Shown here piece by piece: positions 50,846 to 61,800 of a stretch of 64,000 nt of DNA (position 1 is the stretch's first letter; each line of letters opens with the position of its first letter). The DNA comes from Puccinia triticina (lineage: Eukaryota; Basidiomycota; Pucciniomycetes; Pucciniales; Pucciniaceae). Made by a program: the position numbers and the translations under genes. The stretch lies in the NCBI RefSeq assembly GCF_026914185.1, contig NC_070564.1, positions 6,448,001 to 6,512,000 on the forward strand, in the 5' to 3' direction. The notes under the pieces were generated by a model. That model was not told the DNA's origin, searched no databases, and saw nothing but the letters and a program-made list of their open reading frames with translations.

Positions 50846-53601
50846 ATGATGACCGACCAAACACCCCGTGAACATCAAGCCGAAAACTCCGAACCCTCTC
50901 TCTCACAGTCAGAACTAGAGAAGAAATCCGAGCGGCTCCATATTCATGATGACGATCGTAAAGATTTTACGTCGTTCTGCCAACGTGCCGGCCGTATGCA
51001 AGATTTCATCTGTCAGGTCGCCCTACTGTTTACCAGCTTGCTAATACTGTTGATTTTGTGGAACCTTTAGTACCCACTGCTTTTGGATACTTGAACTTGC
51101 TTGAGCATCTCTTCGAAATCTTAAATGCTGGGAGAAATGATCGCTTGACTTTAATCAACTTTGCCACCGGGCGAACAATACAACCATGGCGAAATACTGT
51201 ATTTCTATGGATGGCCGAAGACGATCAGTTGAGGCAAGACAAACTAATGCAGCTCGCCCTCATGAGGCGTTACCCTCAACTTTACGACAGCGAAAAAATC
51301 GATACCGCGGCGAAAATCCGCGCGCTCGAAAGCCCCTTGGTTGTAGGCGAAACAATTTTGCGTAGCATAATTGAACCTCCCATCTTGGCCCTGGACGTTG
51401 TTCAGAAAGGCTTTAACTCCGAATATGTTGGTCACGATGAAATTGTCACACCAACCATCGAGGCTCTAGAAACGTGGACATCAGCCTGGAGCCCAGATAT
51501 CTACTTTGCGCCCTACACGTGTATAGTTGGCCCGTCAATGATGGGGAAAAGTCGTTTGCTCAAGGAAATCGCGAAGGAAGTTTGTGTCATTTATATTTGC
51601 CTCCGCCCCAAGGATTCCACCGGTGAACCGCCACGATCCCAACTTGCAACTGAAATGTTAGACACAAACTCATCCGAACATCACTACAACGCCCTCATCG
51701 CAGCAATGCTTCACGTTGCCTCTGATTTTTTCAAAAAGAAAGCCCGCGAAAAATCCGATCGAGCCGAGCTATTGAAAGAATGGAACGAGCACCAAAAGTC
51801 CATTCACTCGGATTTTTACTCAAACGTTCGGTCCAAACTTGGCGAGCTAGTCGTTGCGAAAGATTCGCCGAAAGGTTTATGTGACGCAGTTGGGTCCATC
51901 CATGACAACGACTTTTTCGAATATACAAAGTTGAAGGTGGTTTTGGCGATTGATGAGGCCAGTGCTCTGCTTGAAATTTCGCCAATCGGAGAAGTTCCGC
52001 GGTTCCGGGAGTTTCGCCGTTCGTTTAGAAACATACCAAAAAGCGCGGGTATCTTTGCCGTTCTAGTTGACACGAACTCTCGCGTTGCCAATTTCTTGCC
52101 AAACACCCGATATGACCGCAGCCCGCGGAATATTGGCCTTCGCGGAGGACAAGGCCTGCTGTACCCCCCTATTTACAAAATCGCATCATTCGACGTGATG
52201 GTCCCCTCTGATGGACGCCCAGAAAATTGGAACGACTTATTATTGCCGAAGCGACTTTGCCAATATGGTGTTCCCTTCTACAGTGTATATCTCAAAGATG
52301 CGATGGCGTCTAAAACGGTGGTTACCCTCGCTATTGCTGTTGACGAAATGGCTCGGTTTGCTTTGAAGAAGCTTTTGTTCTGCGACGATACAACAAAAAC
52401 CGTTGAAATAACTGATGCCCGGGCACTTGCATTACTCGGCCCGACGATTGGGGTTCCTCTCCATGGCCTGGCACGTCTCAACGTGGAACTTACTGCGTCT
52501 CATGCGGCACACTGCGGCTACATTGATCCAGCCAACGAACTCCAATATAGTTTCTATCCGTCGCAGCCGATTTATGCGTTAGCTGCAAACGATTATCTAT
52601 ATCAGAACGAGGACAAGCTCGTATTATGTATTGAGGCTCTGGCTCGTGTTTTCTCGCGAGGCTGCGTCGATACAGGGGAGGCTGGCGAATACGCCAGTAG
52701 AATAATTCTACTGTGCGCGATGAACAAAACTGTTCACGATTTGAAGACTCTCGACAAAGCTCGTGCCGGTACGGACAACAAAGCTCCGGATGGTATGGAC
52801 ATTGATTCACCGCCTGACGATATGAAGACTCTCGACAAAGCTCCGAAGACTTCCAACAAAGCCCCGAACATTCCCGACTCGCGGCCCGTGGAACTAAAAG
52901 AGTTTCCTGGCGCGATTCCCGTGGCGAAGTTTCTGGAAACCCTTACCGGAATTTCAGCAAATACGCTGCCTCTGGGTTCAATTGCTAGTAAGCAGAAGAA
53001 AAGACTGTTGGAAGAGGGGATGATGCATTGGAATCACTTCATCCAACGCAAGAAGACGCCGACGACTGAATCATTGATGGAAGGTCTGCACCGAGGGGTG
53101 GCTATGCAATGTCAGCATAGCCAAAAGGCATTTGATCAAGTCTTGACAATCTACTTGAAGGAACGATCCCGAGATTTTCTGGAACCGAAAAATATCTCAT
53201 TCTGTGGTGTCCAGGTCAAGAACATCCAACACGACACAGCCGCCCAGAAATACCAGTCGTTGATGACCCCTGAAAACGCAGGCATTGACATACCCGATGT
53301 CAACCCTTATCTTGCGCTGTTCTTCGACTTGAATTACTCACCGCAAACTGTGAAACAAGCCCAAGCGGGTGACCCTGAAGATCGCGTGAACACCTACCAA
53401 CTACCTGCTCAAGGAAAACCAGATGTTCGCCAGGCTTCCCTGGTGTTCTATGGTCTTGATGCTTTTAATTTCCTCAGTCCCGAATTGAAGCAAGCTTTGA
53501 ATAAATTGATCAATACCAAGGTGGATCTACTATCGCGCCATCCGGACGACCTTGGCCAGAAGTATGCTAAACAATTCTTGCTGCGCTCTGATTGGAGTTA
53601 A
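50846..53601 (+). CDS. P-loop NTPase with putative PD-(D/E)XK-type C-terminus, Crinkler-related (CR) family
   Basis: ATG 50846 starts 57 codons, then a 20-nt GT...AG segment (51017-51036) interrupts the frame. Omitting it gives a 911-aa product ending at 53601. Walker A GPSMMGKS lies at about 51529-51552 and Walker B VVLAIDEAS near 51940, defining a P-loop NTPase. Lys/Ala-rich short repeats (MKTLDKAPKTSNKAP, about 52740-52880) lie between the NTPase and the C-terminal domain. ISFCGVQVKN near 53200 resembles the (D/E/Q)XK strand of restriction-endonuclease folds. NTPase plus nuclease architecture is known from CR effectors and their transposon-encoded relatives in fungi and oomycetes. No signal peptide seen. 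The gene starts 216 bp outside the Tc1 TIR. Family assignment is inference from motifs; the 20-nt gap may mark a pseudogene. Confidence 0.65.
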
Positions 53602-54487
53602 TGGTTCATGTACGTCGTCCAACTATTTTTCTCATTCAAATGTTGCATGCTAAAAGTGGTCCTTTGGCTCTTTAGGTCTTGCGCGTTGATTTTCTGCTCC
53701 TTTTTCTCTTCTGCTTTTTTGTTGGGTGATCATCAACGTTGAGCCTCTTGATAATCTCACAGATATTATCTTTGTTCGATAGATTTTCACATCGCCCATC
53801 ACCTTATGTGAATCTCTTTTTTGAAACTCTTTATTCTTTGTATGTAACAGGTATAGCTAAATATTTACCCCGACAGAGATTTAGAGATACAAGAGAAACG
53901 GGGACATATGTTCTTACTAGAATGGCCCTCTTTTTGCAAATTGGGCTCATAAAATGAAATAGCTCACTTGATTTGGGCTAATTAGGTTATGTATATATCC
54001 TGTGAATAACCTTGGAATGTTTATTCTGGCTTTGACTGGGATTAACAGTGAAAGGCTGCATCACAGCCCATCTCAACGTCCTGACAGTGGGGGATGGGAC
54101 CGTCCAAGGGAAAACTTGCTCCTGCCCAGCAAGCAACATTCTTGCGCAGTTGGGACAATTGATACCCCAATCAATTTTTGGGGTTTGAGTTTTGACAACG
54201 TTCAGGGAAAACACATAGCACAAGTCCCTCGCCCGCCGGGAGGCGCGGCACAAAGTGCAACCTCCCGTCAGTGAGGGACTTGCATTGATTGGAATCCCCA
54301 ATTCCTGGTGTGAGAGCCCCGTGTACAGTGGGTAGACAATAGTATACACCACACCATTTTTGGACCATAGAAGCTTAACAAACCAACTTCAAGTCACTAG
54401 CATTGGTCATATGGTTCAAAATAGTCTTCAAAGCACAAATATGAAAGAATAAAAATAAAAAGAAAAGCTATGTCATTTACAAACGGA
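53602..54487. other. Non-coding stretch downstream of the NTPase gene
   Basis: Pyrimidine-rich 3' region to about 53800, then no supported gene. Contains the inverted-repeat module at 54231-54283. Confidence 0.5.
54231..54283. repeat. AAGTCCCTC/GAGGGACTT inverted-repeat module, copy 2
   Basis: CAAGTCCCTC and GAGGGACTTG enclose a GC-rich loop. Compare 46485-46555. Confidence 0.45.
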
Positions 54488-54562
54488 CTTACTTCGCGCA
54501 CTGCAAAAAACTCTTCGCGCACTGCACAGTGCGCGCAGTCCCAAACACTTCGCGCACTGCGG
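54488..54562 (-). repeat. GCAGTGCGCGAAG dispersed repeat, copy 1
   Basis: Minus strand has three spaced copies of GCAGTGCGCGAAG. The arrangement matches 62159-62256 on the plus strand, including GAGTTTTT spacers. Confidence 0.6.
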
Positions 54563-54752
54563 GTGGAATACACAACTTTTTCATAATTCTTTTTGAACAA
54601 TCAATAGAACACCTTTTAATTGGCCTCTCTGAATTTTTTGGGAGTTTTCTGAAGCATTCTTCCATGTTAAAAAAATCATAAAAACCTAGAACAAATGTAG
54701 GAGGTGGGGTCCTTAAAAACAAGGTTCCCATTGCCTAAAAATTCCAAATATC

Positions 54753-55135
54753 CAAGTTTATTAAAGACAGAGAAACACAGAAACAAAGATCAAGGGTTCC
54801 CCCTACAAATTAACAAAATTACAAAAAAAAAATACAAGGGTTACCCCTTCCAAAAAAAACAAATCACAAAAAAAGTTTTATTAACACAAAATCTAAACAC
54901 CACAAACTAGACCCACTATCCATCCCTGTCTAGCAGGGTTTAAAATAGTGGGTGGATGGCCCCCAGCGCGCCGCATTGAAGGCATTATGCAAAGGGGGGC
55001 CAACAAGTTTAGCCCCTCAAACTGCGCAAGTGCAACAGCGGAGGGGCGAGGACGAACCGCACGCTGGAATTACAGCGGCAGAGAACACCCTGGGGGACAT
55101 AAGAAAGCAAGCCAAAGTCTATTTTATAGACGCTC
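54753..55135 (-). repeat. Dispersed TATA-to-AATAAA cassette, copy 3
   Basis: Minus-strand TATAAAATAGAC (about 55130), GTTGCACTTGCGCAGTTTGA word, GCGGCGCGCTGGGGGCC block, and end CCCTTGATCTTTGTTTC ... TTTAATAAACTTGG near 54753. Relatives at 16374 and 30104. Confidence 0.5.
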
Positions 55136-55347
55136 CAGCATTAATGAAGCCCTGACAACTACACCACCGCCACACCCCTCTGGTATCTCCGACCTGCAAG
55201 GCGGTGTTTTGACAGGCTAGGTGTTGTCTAGGTTTTGGGCTGCGCGTGACAACGACGACATGTATCCAGAAACCACCAAAGCCGCAAGCAACCCAACCAT
55301 CACTAGCCTCAGGGCCAAGATTTGAATTCAATTGACGCCACCGGCCC

Positions 55348-56161
55348 TTGAGCTCCGGATTGGCCGTCCCCTCGACCAGCAACCCCGTCTGTTTTTGGCT
55401 CTTGGGCATTTCAAAATCCATGCAAGGAGGATTGTTCATTGAAAGAGATAAATTATATGAAATTTTGGTGGAAGAAGAGAAAACACTCCAATCGCCGCCC
55501 GTCGTGGTCAATGAAGTGGTATTCTCACCACCAGCCCAAGTCACTTCCATCCAGTCTCCAGACCAAACTTCATCTGGTCAAGAGCAGCACCCAACGGGGG
55601 AGTTGCTAGAAGTATCCGGCGACGACGAGGCACAAGATGCACCGTTTGTTCCTCCGACTCAAAGCGCCAAGAACTCCGTCAATTTGCCGTTCGTCCTGCC
55701 AACAATGACCAATTTGTTGCTGGCCAATTAAATTATCTCCTCTTATGGAGAGGGGGCATCATCTTCTGAGATCGACCAGCAAGGAATCCCGCTGGCTGCC
55801 AAGGCAATACTTAACTGGCTCAGCTCGCATGAAATGATCTTGCCTGGTGGCGTCTCTCTCAACCGCAAATTGTAGGATTATGGACCCAGACCCCCACCCG
55901 CAGCTACCCGCAAGGAAGCTCGCGCGGTTAACCCCAGACGCGCAGCATTCCGCAAGGAAGCTCGCAACCAGAATAAGCCCAGCTGCTAAGAAAGGTAAGC
56001 TGATTAAGCCCCTTTCGCAGTACAAAGCCCCAGACCACAAGCTGACGAACATCGCTTTGACGATCGCAGCCGAGGATCAACCAGCAAGAACCGCACAGGT
56101 CAAAGCCCAGCCAAACAAACAAGAAAGACCAACCTTGTACGTCCCAAGAGCTAGATCATAG
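55348..56161 (+). other. Two weak open frames, unrecognised
   Basis: 55348-55731 (127 codons) encodes IERDKLYEILVEEEKTLQSP followed by a Ser/Pro/Glu-rich stretch. 55847-56161 (104 codons) is basic, with two ARKLA repeats. No domain, intron signal or second copy supports either. They may be exons of a decayed gene. Confidence 0.25.
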
Positions 56162-57999
56162 AAGACTTAGAAATAAGGCTGACTAGATCTTACATTTTCT
56201 ACTACAGAACTCTTGCGGATCGACTCGGACCCAGAAAGAAACAAGACTCACTTGTAAGACTATCGGAGGTGCAAGCACCCGGTAAGCAGAAGAAACAGAT
56301 CCAATACAGAACAAAGAGACAGAAGAGAAACTGACTCAGAACGTTGCGCGCACAACAAACAGACTCACAGCAATACCACCCGTTCCGACAGGACAAGACC
56401 AAGCTGCTACGCTGATTGGTCCCTGTCTCGTCTTGTATCCAAGTTCAGACAGACCCCGATCTCACGATTGACGGTAACAGACCCAGAACCAAGCAACCAT
56501 ACAGAAGGTCCCTAAGCAAGCATCCTCCAGTGTTGCTTTTAGGTAAACAATTCTGTCCGAACTCTTTCTTACTTAACTATTAGTTTGTAAATACAACTAG
56601 TTTAACGGAGAAATTATTATTTTAGTTGTTTGAATTCTTTTACAAATGAGGACTCGTCAGCAGCCCAAAGACCCGTAACCCTGTTGGAAAACTCGCTCAC
56701 CCCACTGGCTTGCCCCCTCTACTTCCATCTGGCCTGCCTCATAGTAAAGGCGCACCCTCTGTTGGTAGCTTGCACTCCCAATTTGAATCTTCAACTACTG
56801 TTGCTGCTGGTAAAAGACAATCCCTGACCTCCGACCCCTCTAATCCTAACCGCTACCGTATAGCTCATTCCAAAGTTTGAGATCAGCTACATGCCGCCCT
56901 CCTATTTGCTTCCTCTGTTGCTTGTACCTTTTTAAGCCGTCTGTTTCCCCCTCCCTCCTTTTTCAACAATAAAAAATAAAAAATAAAACCACACTGATAC
57001 TCTTAGTGTACACCAACAGTCAATTCATTGTATCAAAAGGCCCAGCACGCACAAGCTCTCCCAAACATTGAAAAAGCATTTCATTGCATCCTCAGCTCAT
57101 TCACTTTCCAAGAAAACATAGCATCCAACCATGCGAGATAATAAGAATATAGACACAACATTTGTGAATATACATCTCAACAACCAAAGGGGCGAGGATA
57201 GAGGATAGGGTGACCATAAAAACCACACACAACCATCCATACTCTGTGTATTCATTCTTTGTTTTCTTGTACTTCTTTGACAAATTCTTTTTCTGTAGTA
57301 GTAGTAGAAGTCGTGCAGGCCGTAGTAGGAGTAGGAATCATACTAACAGTAGTACATACAGTGTAGGAGAAGAACTTTGTAGCCGTGTTGTGTGGTGTGT
57401 GTAACACAGGCTTTTTTTTGGGCTCTATCTCTCCGTCTCCCGTCAATCTGAATGGTTAAAGATGCTGTGCTCAAAGTCTCAAATACAAACAAATTCTCAA
57501 TGTGTATACATGTTAAAGCTGAAATATACATGACAAGGTCCACCCCTATTGTCCCCCTCTTGGTTCAAGGAGACTTTCCAACAACAAGGAGTTGTAAATT
57601 CATACCCGCGAGCAATCCCACCATGAATGCTTCCAAGATAAATTCTGGACTGCCTGGGGTCTTTGCCGCTTTCCTTATCTTCTCCAATATAATTCCACTT
57701 GGCACCAACATCATTGCACCTTCCTCCGTCCTACTAAAAACCCCGGCCTCTCTCTTCTATATCCTCAGGAATCAACTGCAGCAGATGGCCATGATTTTCA
57801 TACTCAGTATAAACTATCCCGGCCAGTCTGTTGTAGGGTGGGGTGGACAAACTCCACATTTGGAGTATGGAGGTCATAGTGCGCGGGGAGGATGGAGCAA
57901 TGGATCTTTAGGCATTCAGGTCACAACAGATTAAGAGTCTACAATCTACCATTGAGCTAGCCTCTTTCATTCAACGTTTGGCGACATTCAGCCCGTTTT
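56162..57999. other. Non-coding stretch
   Basis: Short GTA microsatellite at 57297-57340, AAAAATAAAA tract near 56975. No supported gene and no LTR pair that could belong to Copia-3. Confidence 0.4.
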
Positions 58000-60093
58000 A
58001 TGGTCAAAACCCATCGAGAAAAGCCGGAGCTATTGGGACCACTACCTCCACCGACAAGAGTGAAATTACGTCCGAAACAAACAAAGGCGTATAAGGCACT
58101 CCTGAAACTACCCCCTTTACCACCATCTCCTGTCGAAGAAAAAACAGATCCCTTGGACATCGAACGTCCTCCGTCTCCCTTCATATCGGCACTATCCTAT
58201 ATCTTCTCTAAGACAATCACTCGGCATATAGACGAAGGAGTATTGACTTCGGCCCCGGCTCCACCCAACTATTGCATTGTCCAAAATCCCTTTGCATTCT
58301 CGATTACGACTCTCATACCTATACCTGAATATCGACCGCAGTTAAACGTACCACAAGACACGTCACCACTCCACTCACCGTCAGATACATTCCCAACAGA
58401 GTATTTGTCGAATATCTCTGAGTTCTCGCTAGGTCCAGAATCCCCAATTCCATCCATGTCACAACCCACATCCGAAATATCTCCAAAAGCTAAATTTCTG
58501 CAACAACCGGGGATTTACAAGCAAGATGTTGAACCCCTGGCCGCAGATGGATCTAATTTCACCAAATGGAAGCGTAGCCTCAATCGGGTCTTGCTCCTCA
58601 TGCTCAACATCCCAAATCTCTTTGACGATCTGTCGAATTACACCAAAGTCAAGAGTCAAGAAAACACCAGCATCTTGTACCTTATCCAAATCACCATACA
58701 CGACGAACTTCACTCAATCACCAACCGCTTCGTTACCAGCACTGAAGCTTTTGACGCACTTCAGACCAACTTCCAAGGACGGTACGGTTCCAACAGATGG
58801 AACTCATCGACAAACTTCTCGAGTTTTGAGTTACGGGCCCAAATACTGATCCGTCCCAGGTCCAAGGCTTTTTCAACAAAATCTTTGACACCTTTGCGGA
58901 TCTCAAAAAGGTGGGGGCTCCTATATCCCCCTTGTTCGAGAGCCTCATACTCCAGGCTGTTTCCCCGGTAACTCCGTTGATGTCACGATCGCAAATGTTT
59001 CAGAACATCTCGCTACAACTTGGATCTAAAGAAGGCATTACAGCGAGGGATGTACAGACAATCATTACTTCGGCATACGGCGAAAGCATCAGATTTGATA
59101 CCGGACAACAAACTAATGTATTGGTTTTCCGATTGTACAACAACCCACCCGGAAACAACGGCTCATCTTGGGGAAACCAACAACAACCTTCTTGGAACAC
59201 AAATCAACAGCAACCGGTTAACCAATCTGCCACTCGTGGGGGACTTCCAACACAGTCTTGTCAACCTCCAGGCAACCAACAGACTCAGCAACATCCGAAT
59301 GTGGGAACTCCTGGACATCCAACCGTCGACAACATCTCGGCAGCAATCAACAACATCCGCAAAGGGAATCAAGGTCCAAGCAACCCAAATGTGCACAACG
59401 GCAAGCCATGTTCATACTGCAAGGTGCTGGGGCATTGGAGGTCGTCGTGCCCGACCCTCCGCAGTGATGCCAAGCTGCCACCCCCCAACACCCAACTTGG
59501 TTGCCCCACTTCTGGTTACGCCCGCCAGGCCACACCACCAAATGACCCACCCACCGGCCTTGATCAGAATGCGGCAGTTTGATCGGCGGTGGGCGCGGAT
59601 GCGAATGGTGCCGCCGGCGCAGGCACTGTTTTGGATTCTGGGGCGACCCATCACGTGAGCGGATCTTTCCCTATGTTTTCGTCTCTTTGTCCTCTCCAAC
59701 CGGCTATGAAACTAAATCTTGCGTCAACTACGGGCTCAATGCTGGCTACCCACAGTGGACACCTGAAGATGGCCAATGGGGCTGGTACCCTCACGATTCC
59801 GAAGGTCCTATACAGCCCGGAAATGACGGGCACGCTCCTTAGCCTTGGACAACTCATCAAGTCCGGTTTCCAACCTTTCTTTCTCTCCAATCACAATATC
59901 ATTTTAACTTCTTCATTTGCTTTGATCACGGCCTATTACCAAAACTGCTCGTGGATTGTCACTCCTGATTCTTTTCATTTCTTCCGGCCATCTATAAATC
60001 AAGTCTCTACCCGATCATCTTCTAAGATTACCTCACCCGCTTACGACTGGCATTGCCGCCTTGGCCATATAGAACGTTTAGGCGCAGAGGGTC
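58000..60093 (+). pseudogene. Copia-3 gag and protease, broken
   Basis: ATG 58000 opens a Pro-rich N-terminus and a copia gag core (DGSNFTKWKRSLNRVLLLML near residue 180). The frame shifts near 58785. In the new frame TGA 58827-58829 and TGA 59580-59582 are the only stops up to 60093, both in TTGA. Gag continues through a Gln/Asn-rich region to a CCHC knuckle CSYCKVLGHWRSSC (about 59410). Then come protease GTVLDSGATHHVSG (about 59630) and the GAG-pre-integrase start YDWHCRLGH (about 60045), where it is cut off by a tandem-repeat block. Integrase and RT are absent and no 5' LTR was found. Confidence 0.85.
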
Positions 60094-60430
60094 TTTAGGA
60101 AGACCAGCGAGTGAGTTAGCACACGAGACAAGACTTGTTGAGACTACCGACGAGCACACCTTTAGGAAGACCAGTGAGTGAGTTAGCACACGAGACAAGA
60201 CTTGTTGAGACTACCGACGAGCACACCTGAAGTGCAAGAGAAGTTGAAACAGAAATAAGTAACTGAATGAATTTCATGAGAGTGGAATGAAAAGCAGAAA
60301 GTGACAATGAACATTTAGGAAGACCAGCGAGTGAGTTAGCACACAAGACAAGACTTGTTGAGACTACAGACGAGCACACCTGAAGTGCGAGAGAAGTTGA
60401 AACAGAAATAAGTAACTGAATGAAGAAAGG
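60094..60430. repeat. Tandem repeat block between Copia-3 and Copia-4
   Basis: A 67-bp unit beginning TTTAGGAAGACCAGCGAGTG starts at 60094, 60161 and 60314. The second and third copies are followed by a shared 45-bp segment (GAAGTGCRAGAGAAGTTGAA). It probably lies in the 3' LTR of Copia-4, whose plus-strand end CTCA is at 60549. Confidence 0.75.
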
Positions 60431-60563
60431 GAATAGGAGGCAATACACGACAGCTATTTACACGAACATTCAGTTAGGTTTTATTTAGGTTTACAACTTT
60501 AATCATCACTAAATGACTGGTTGAAGAGTATGCTAATACTGAGAACTCAATACCCTCCCTTGC

Positions 60564-61800
60564 TCAAAACCGGTTGATGTTGAGCTTGATGACCAAGTCG
60601 GTGTGTTTGTTCTTTGCCAGAGCCTTGGTGAGAAAGTCCGCAAGTTGATTGTTGGTGATTACATAACGAGTTTTAGCCCGTCCTTTGTTGATAAACTCGC
60701 GAATCCAATGATATTTAATGGGAATATGTTTGGTTCGTTGTTGAAACATTGGATTGTTGGCCAGTGCGATTGCTGATTGATTGTCGACCAGAAGAGAAAG
60801 CTTTCCGTCCAGATTAACATTGATAGAGTCTAACAGCGTGAGAAGCCATTTCGCCTCTTGAGCAGCTTCGAACAGAGAGAGATATTCAGCTTCCGTTGTC
60901 GAAGCCGCGACCACAGGTTGCTTGTGAGACCGCCAGGAGATGATGGAGTTGTTGAAAGTTGTGATATAACCGGAGTATGAGTGACGATCATCAATGTCGT
61001 TAGCCCAATCAGCATCCAAGAACACCTTCAGATCGTTAACCTTAGACCTCCCGTCCAGAAGAATTCCGTGATTTTTAGTTCCAGAGAGGTACCTGAGTAG
61101 ATGAATTATTGCCCTCCAGTGAGTGATGCCTGGTGCTTCGAGGTGTTGAGATAGTTGAGAGATTGCAAAAGCAATGTCGGGACGAGTGCACACTGCGAGG
61201 TACATGAGCATACCCACCAATCGGCGGTAGTTGGCGCCTATACGTTTGAATTTTTCACGTTCAGAGGGTGTTGCCTTAGTCAGCTGAGTGTTGGGAATCA
61301 TCGGGACAGACGTTTGCCTGACATCCAGCATGTTGTGATCTGAAAGCACTTTTGTGAGGTATGCTTCCTGAGACAAGTAGAGCTGTTTTTCACCAACTTG
61401 AGCTACCTTGACGCCAAGCAAATGTTTCAGTTCACCAATGTCTTCCATTTTGAACCTAGCCGATATGAGATCCTTGAAGCGTTGAACATCCGGACTGACT
61501 ATTACCATGTTGTCTACGTAGACGTGCACGTAGCATGTCCAAGAGGGCACGTTGCTTATGAAAAGACACGGGTCCGCTCGCAACGGTCAAAAGTTGATTG
61601 ACTTGAAGAAACTAGCCAGAGCCAAATACCACACGCGCGGAGCTTGACGAAGTCCATATATTGCTTTCTTGAGTCGTAAGCAGTGGCCCGCAGGAACGGC
61701 TAACCCAGGAGGAGCACAAAGGTAAACCTCCTCCTCCAGATCACCGTTCAAGAATGCATTTTTGGCAGACCAGGTCATCGAGAGGAGTACATATTCTCCT
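60564..61800 (-). pseudogene. Copia-4 reverse transcriptase and RNase H, truncated
   Basis: The minus-strand frame shows [29 protein letters not shown] and YVDNMVI (YVDN instead of YVDD, a lost catalytic Asp). RNase H follows with DADWANDIDD, AASTTEAEY and TKHIPIKYHWIR. TGA 61587-61589 is the only internal stop, in TTGA. Upstream coding ends near 61800, where the sequence turns into hairpin-rich non-coding DNA, so integrase and gag are missing. A purine tract GCAAGGGAGGGTAT (60550-60563) and LTR end lie just downstream. Inactive. Confidence 0.87.

Noticed and set aside
55119..55550. Minus-strand 143-codon gene
   Set aside because: It overlaps a cassette repeat end and has no recognisable domain or start context.
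2..61589. Programmed TGA read-through, selenocysteine or an altered genetic code
   Set aside because: TGA also serves as a normal stop elsewhere in the window, the breaks occur with frameshifts and other damage, and the TTGA context with CpG-biased LTR changes explains them as decay.
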